Origin: Strongylocentrotus droebachiensis
Taxonomy: Eukaryota; Echinodermata; Echinoidea; Camarodonta; Strongylocentrotidae
Assembly (NCBI GenBank): GCA_035222895.1
Contig: JAVYIG010001598.1
Span: 124,001-188,000 of the forward strand
DNA: 64,000 bases
Direction: 5' to 3'
Below are positions 62,749 through 64,000 of this stretch, piece after piece (within the stretch, counting starts at the first letter, position 1; each line of letters opens with the position of its first letter). The notes beneath the pieces are model-generated. The model saw nothing but the letters and a program-made list of their open reading frames with translations, made no database searches and was not told where the DNA came from. The translations under genes and the position numbers were made by a program.

Positions 62749-62914
62749 TATCATTATTAAAATCTGTGAATTTTCTATGTGGATGCCACTACATTCTTCT
62801 CAGCTTCAAGTGTACCTGAATACAAGTTGATCATATAAACTGCAATTTATTCACAGAACTTCACCCATTCATATAGCTTCATATGTATTTGTTATTTTTT
62901 TTAATCTATCAAAG

Positions 62915-63042
62915 CGTGGATGCCCTGTTGACTCTTACCGAAGGATTATTCAGTAACTTCCCGAGCTATCGTGATGTCCAGCAACTGATTAGAACTCTAC
63001 TGGACAATATCTACGTTCTTGAACTTTTGGCTGAAATCCCAG
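62915..63042 (+). CDS. ABCA-like gene, exon D13 (last exon in window)
   Basis: 128 nt, phases 2 to 1 (ATCAAAG|CGTGG ... ATC CCA G|GTAGGT). SVDALLTLTEGLFSNFPSYR, then QLIRTLLDNIYVLELLAEIP. The next A exon should follow beyond the window. Confidence 0.8.
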
Positions 63043-64000
63043 GTAGGTCTTTAGCTTCATCTTATTATTATTATTATTTATTCGACCATTCATAACAAAA
63101 AAAAAAAAAAATGCAATACAGCATGGCAAGAGACAAGTACATAATAGGAATGAACAAACACATGCAAAGAGATATGGGAGCAGCAAGTTGGTCAGGGTTC
63201 ACAAAAGTGAAGTTCAACACTGTTACCAGGAGGTATGTGCCCCCACACATGCTACTCCCAGTACATAATTAAAAATTCTATACATCTTCTTCAACTTCTC
63301 CTGTGGAAACACCTGCAAATGTGGTGATGAAAGCGACGATTGCTCCAGCTGTTTTTCGTTGGAAGTATAAGATAAGGGTTGGAGTTGCAATTGGGTTTAA
63401 GATTAGATTTAGGCTTAGGATTATTAAGGTAAGGTATAGTGCCGGGTATACTGTTAGATATACTGTTGGGTCCAGGATTGAAGTTAGTTCTTTTGAAACT
63501 ACCCCAGAGCAATAGTCACAGAAGCATATGCCGTTCAACAGAAAAAGTAAATTATGATTGTATTTTGTATCATCGTTTCACTTGAGGTAGATTCTATGCT
63601 CTCAACCAATGTGAATTAAGACATTCTCAGATAAACTCATTTAAACTTTGTTTAATACATTATTTAGTTTTTCCTGATTTATATGTATCAAATTATTCAT
63701 TAATACATTTCCGTTCAGGTTTTTTTTATGAGTGGAACACACGTAAATTGAAATTGAATCTACCTCTGGCACAAGAGATTTAATCCAACTACTGTGCAAT
63801 CACATGCTGAATGCATCTTAAGAAAGCAGGATACAGAATCCGTTTGGGAGAGTTTGGACAGGTTCTGATTGCACTCAGCCCCAAGTAAGTCAGGAAGAGT
63901 CTCCCGGACAAGATGCGAAAGAGCTGTCTTGCAAACGGCCGGATGAACAAACAAGCGAATGGTTGGATTAACAACGATCGTTGAAGAAGAGCGAACGGTG
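63043..64000 (+). other. Intron after D13, no exon seen
   Basis: (ATT)n and poly-A at 63061-63111, GGTTTAAGATTAG-like low-complexity sequence near 63390. No acceptor leading into an A-type exon before the window ends. Confidence 0.6.

Larger units (their letters stand above)
1958..63042 (+). other. Gene span: giant ABCA-like transporter, extended extracellular domain (partial, both ends outside window)
   Basis: Fifty-seven exons join in one frame to about 2,913 codons. They follow an A-B-C-D order with intron phases 1, 0, 0 and 2 before A, B, C and D throughout. The product is predicted to be helical, rich in Leu, Ile, Asp and Asn, with many N-x-S/T sites and a Cys pair in each B exon, as expected for a luminal or extracellular domain. 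The exon A pattern (PTV, LLxxLG, IT, FLY) and exon B pattern (LCSL, AN) resemble ECD1 of ABCA1/ABCA4 as I remember them. The great length suggests the ABCA12/ABCA13 branch, large lipid transporters with an enlarged ECD1. No transmembrane, Walker A or ABC signature segment is present, so transport function is inferred. The first and last exons of the gene lie outside the window. Confidence 0.7.

Overview
The window is animal nuclear DNA from a marine invertebrate deuterostome, most likely an echinoderm such as a sea urchin. It has short phase-consistent exons with GT-AG borders, long AT-rich introns, non-LTR retrotransposons, tRNA-derived SINEs and many short terminal-inverted-repeat (TIR) elements. 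No bacterial operon, rRNA gene, CRISPR array or complete single-copy gene is present. The species is an inference; the coding content is read directly from the sequence.

One plus-strand gene occupies nearly everything (first recognised exon at 1958, last at 63042) and runs off both ends. I place 57 exons, about 8.74 kb of coding sequence and roughly 2,910 residues, all joined in one open reading frame. They follow a repeating four-exon grammar A-B-C-D with fixed intron phases: A enters in phase 1 and leaves in phase 0, B is 0 to 0, C is 0 to 2, D is 2 to 1. The residues resemble the first extracellular domain (ECD1) of ABCA-family lipid transporters. Exon A has an xPTVxxxLxxxLGxxxxITxxFLY pattern and exon B an LCSL...L...ANxxxxxL pattern, both recalled from ABCA1/ABCA4. 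No membrane or ATP-binding segments lie in the window. I therefore read the locus as the interior of a giant ABCA12/ABCA13-like protein with a hugely extended ECD1; the family call is inference.

Layout. 1-1957: repeats, including a foldback element. 1958-2894: divergent exons A0 and B0. About 3380-35090: eight tandem, nearly identical genomic units, each carrying exons C, D, A and B (128+131+134+195 nt = 196 codons) with homologous introns. Within this array sit a near-complete LINE (22929-27660, with ORF1, a stop-interrupted ORF2 and an 8-bp target duplication), a second truncated LINE, two tRNA-derived SINEs, a tandem-repeat element carrying nuclear-receptor half-site triplets, and several TIR elements. 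35160-63042: six sets of diverged C, D, A and B exons with the same phases but different sequence, the older part of the domain. Its introns carry further TIR elements, including a 3.3-kb element (56891-60219) with GAGCTC-rich minisatellites at both ends.

Two patterns stand out. First, the eight recent exon quartets are almost identical except for a dipeptide in exon A and an N-glycosylation site in exon B. Second, at least eight exons have lost or gained small tandem duplications that span exactly their splice sites (A0, a fragment before A6, D8, D9b, A10, D11, A12, C13). Two extra copies at A12 keep acceptor-like and donor sites, an open frame and equal 86-nt length, so they are candidate mutually exclusive exons. 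The gene looks like a locus whose coding length and splicing signals are still being changed by tandem duplication.
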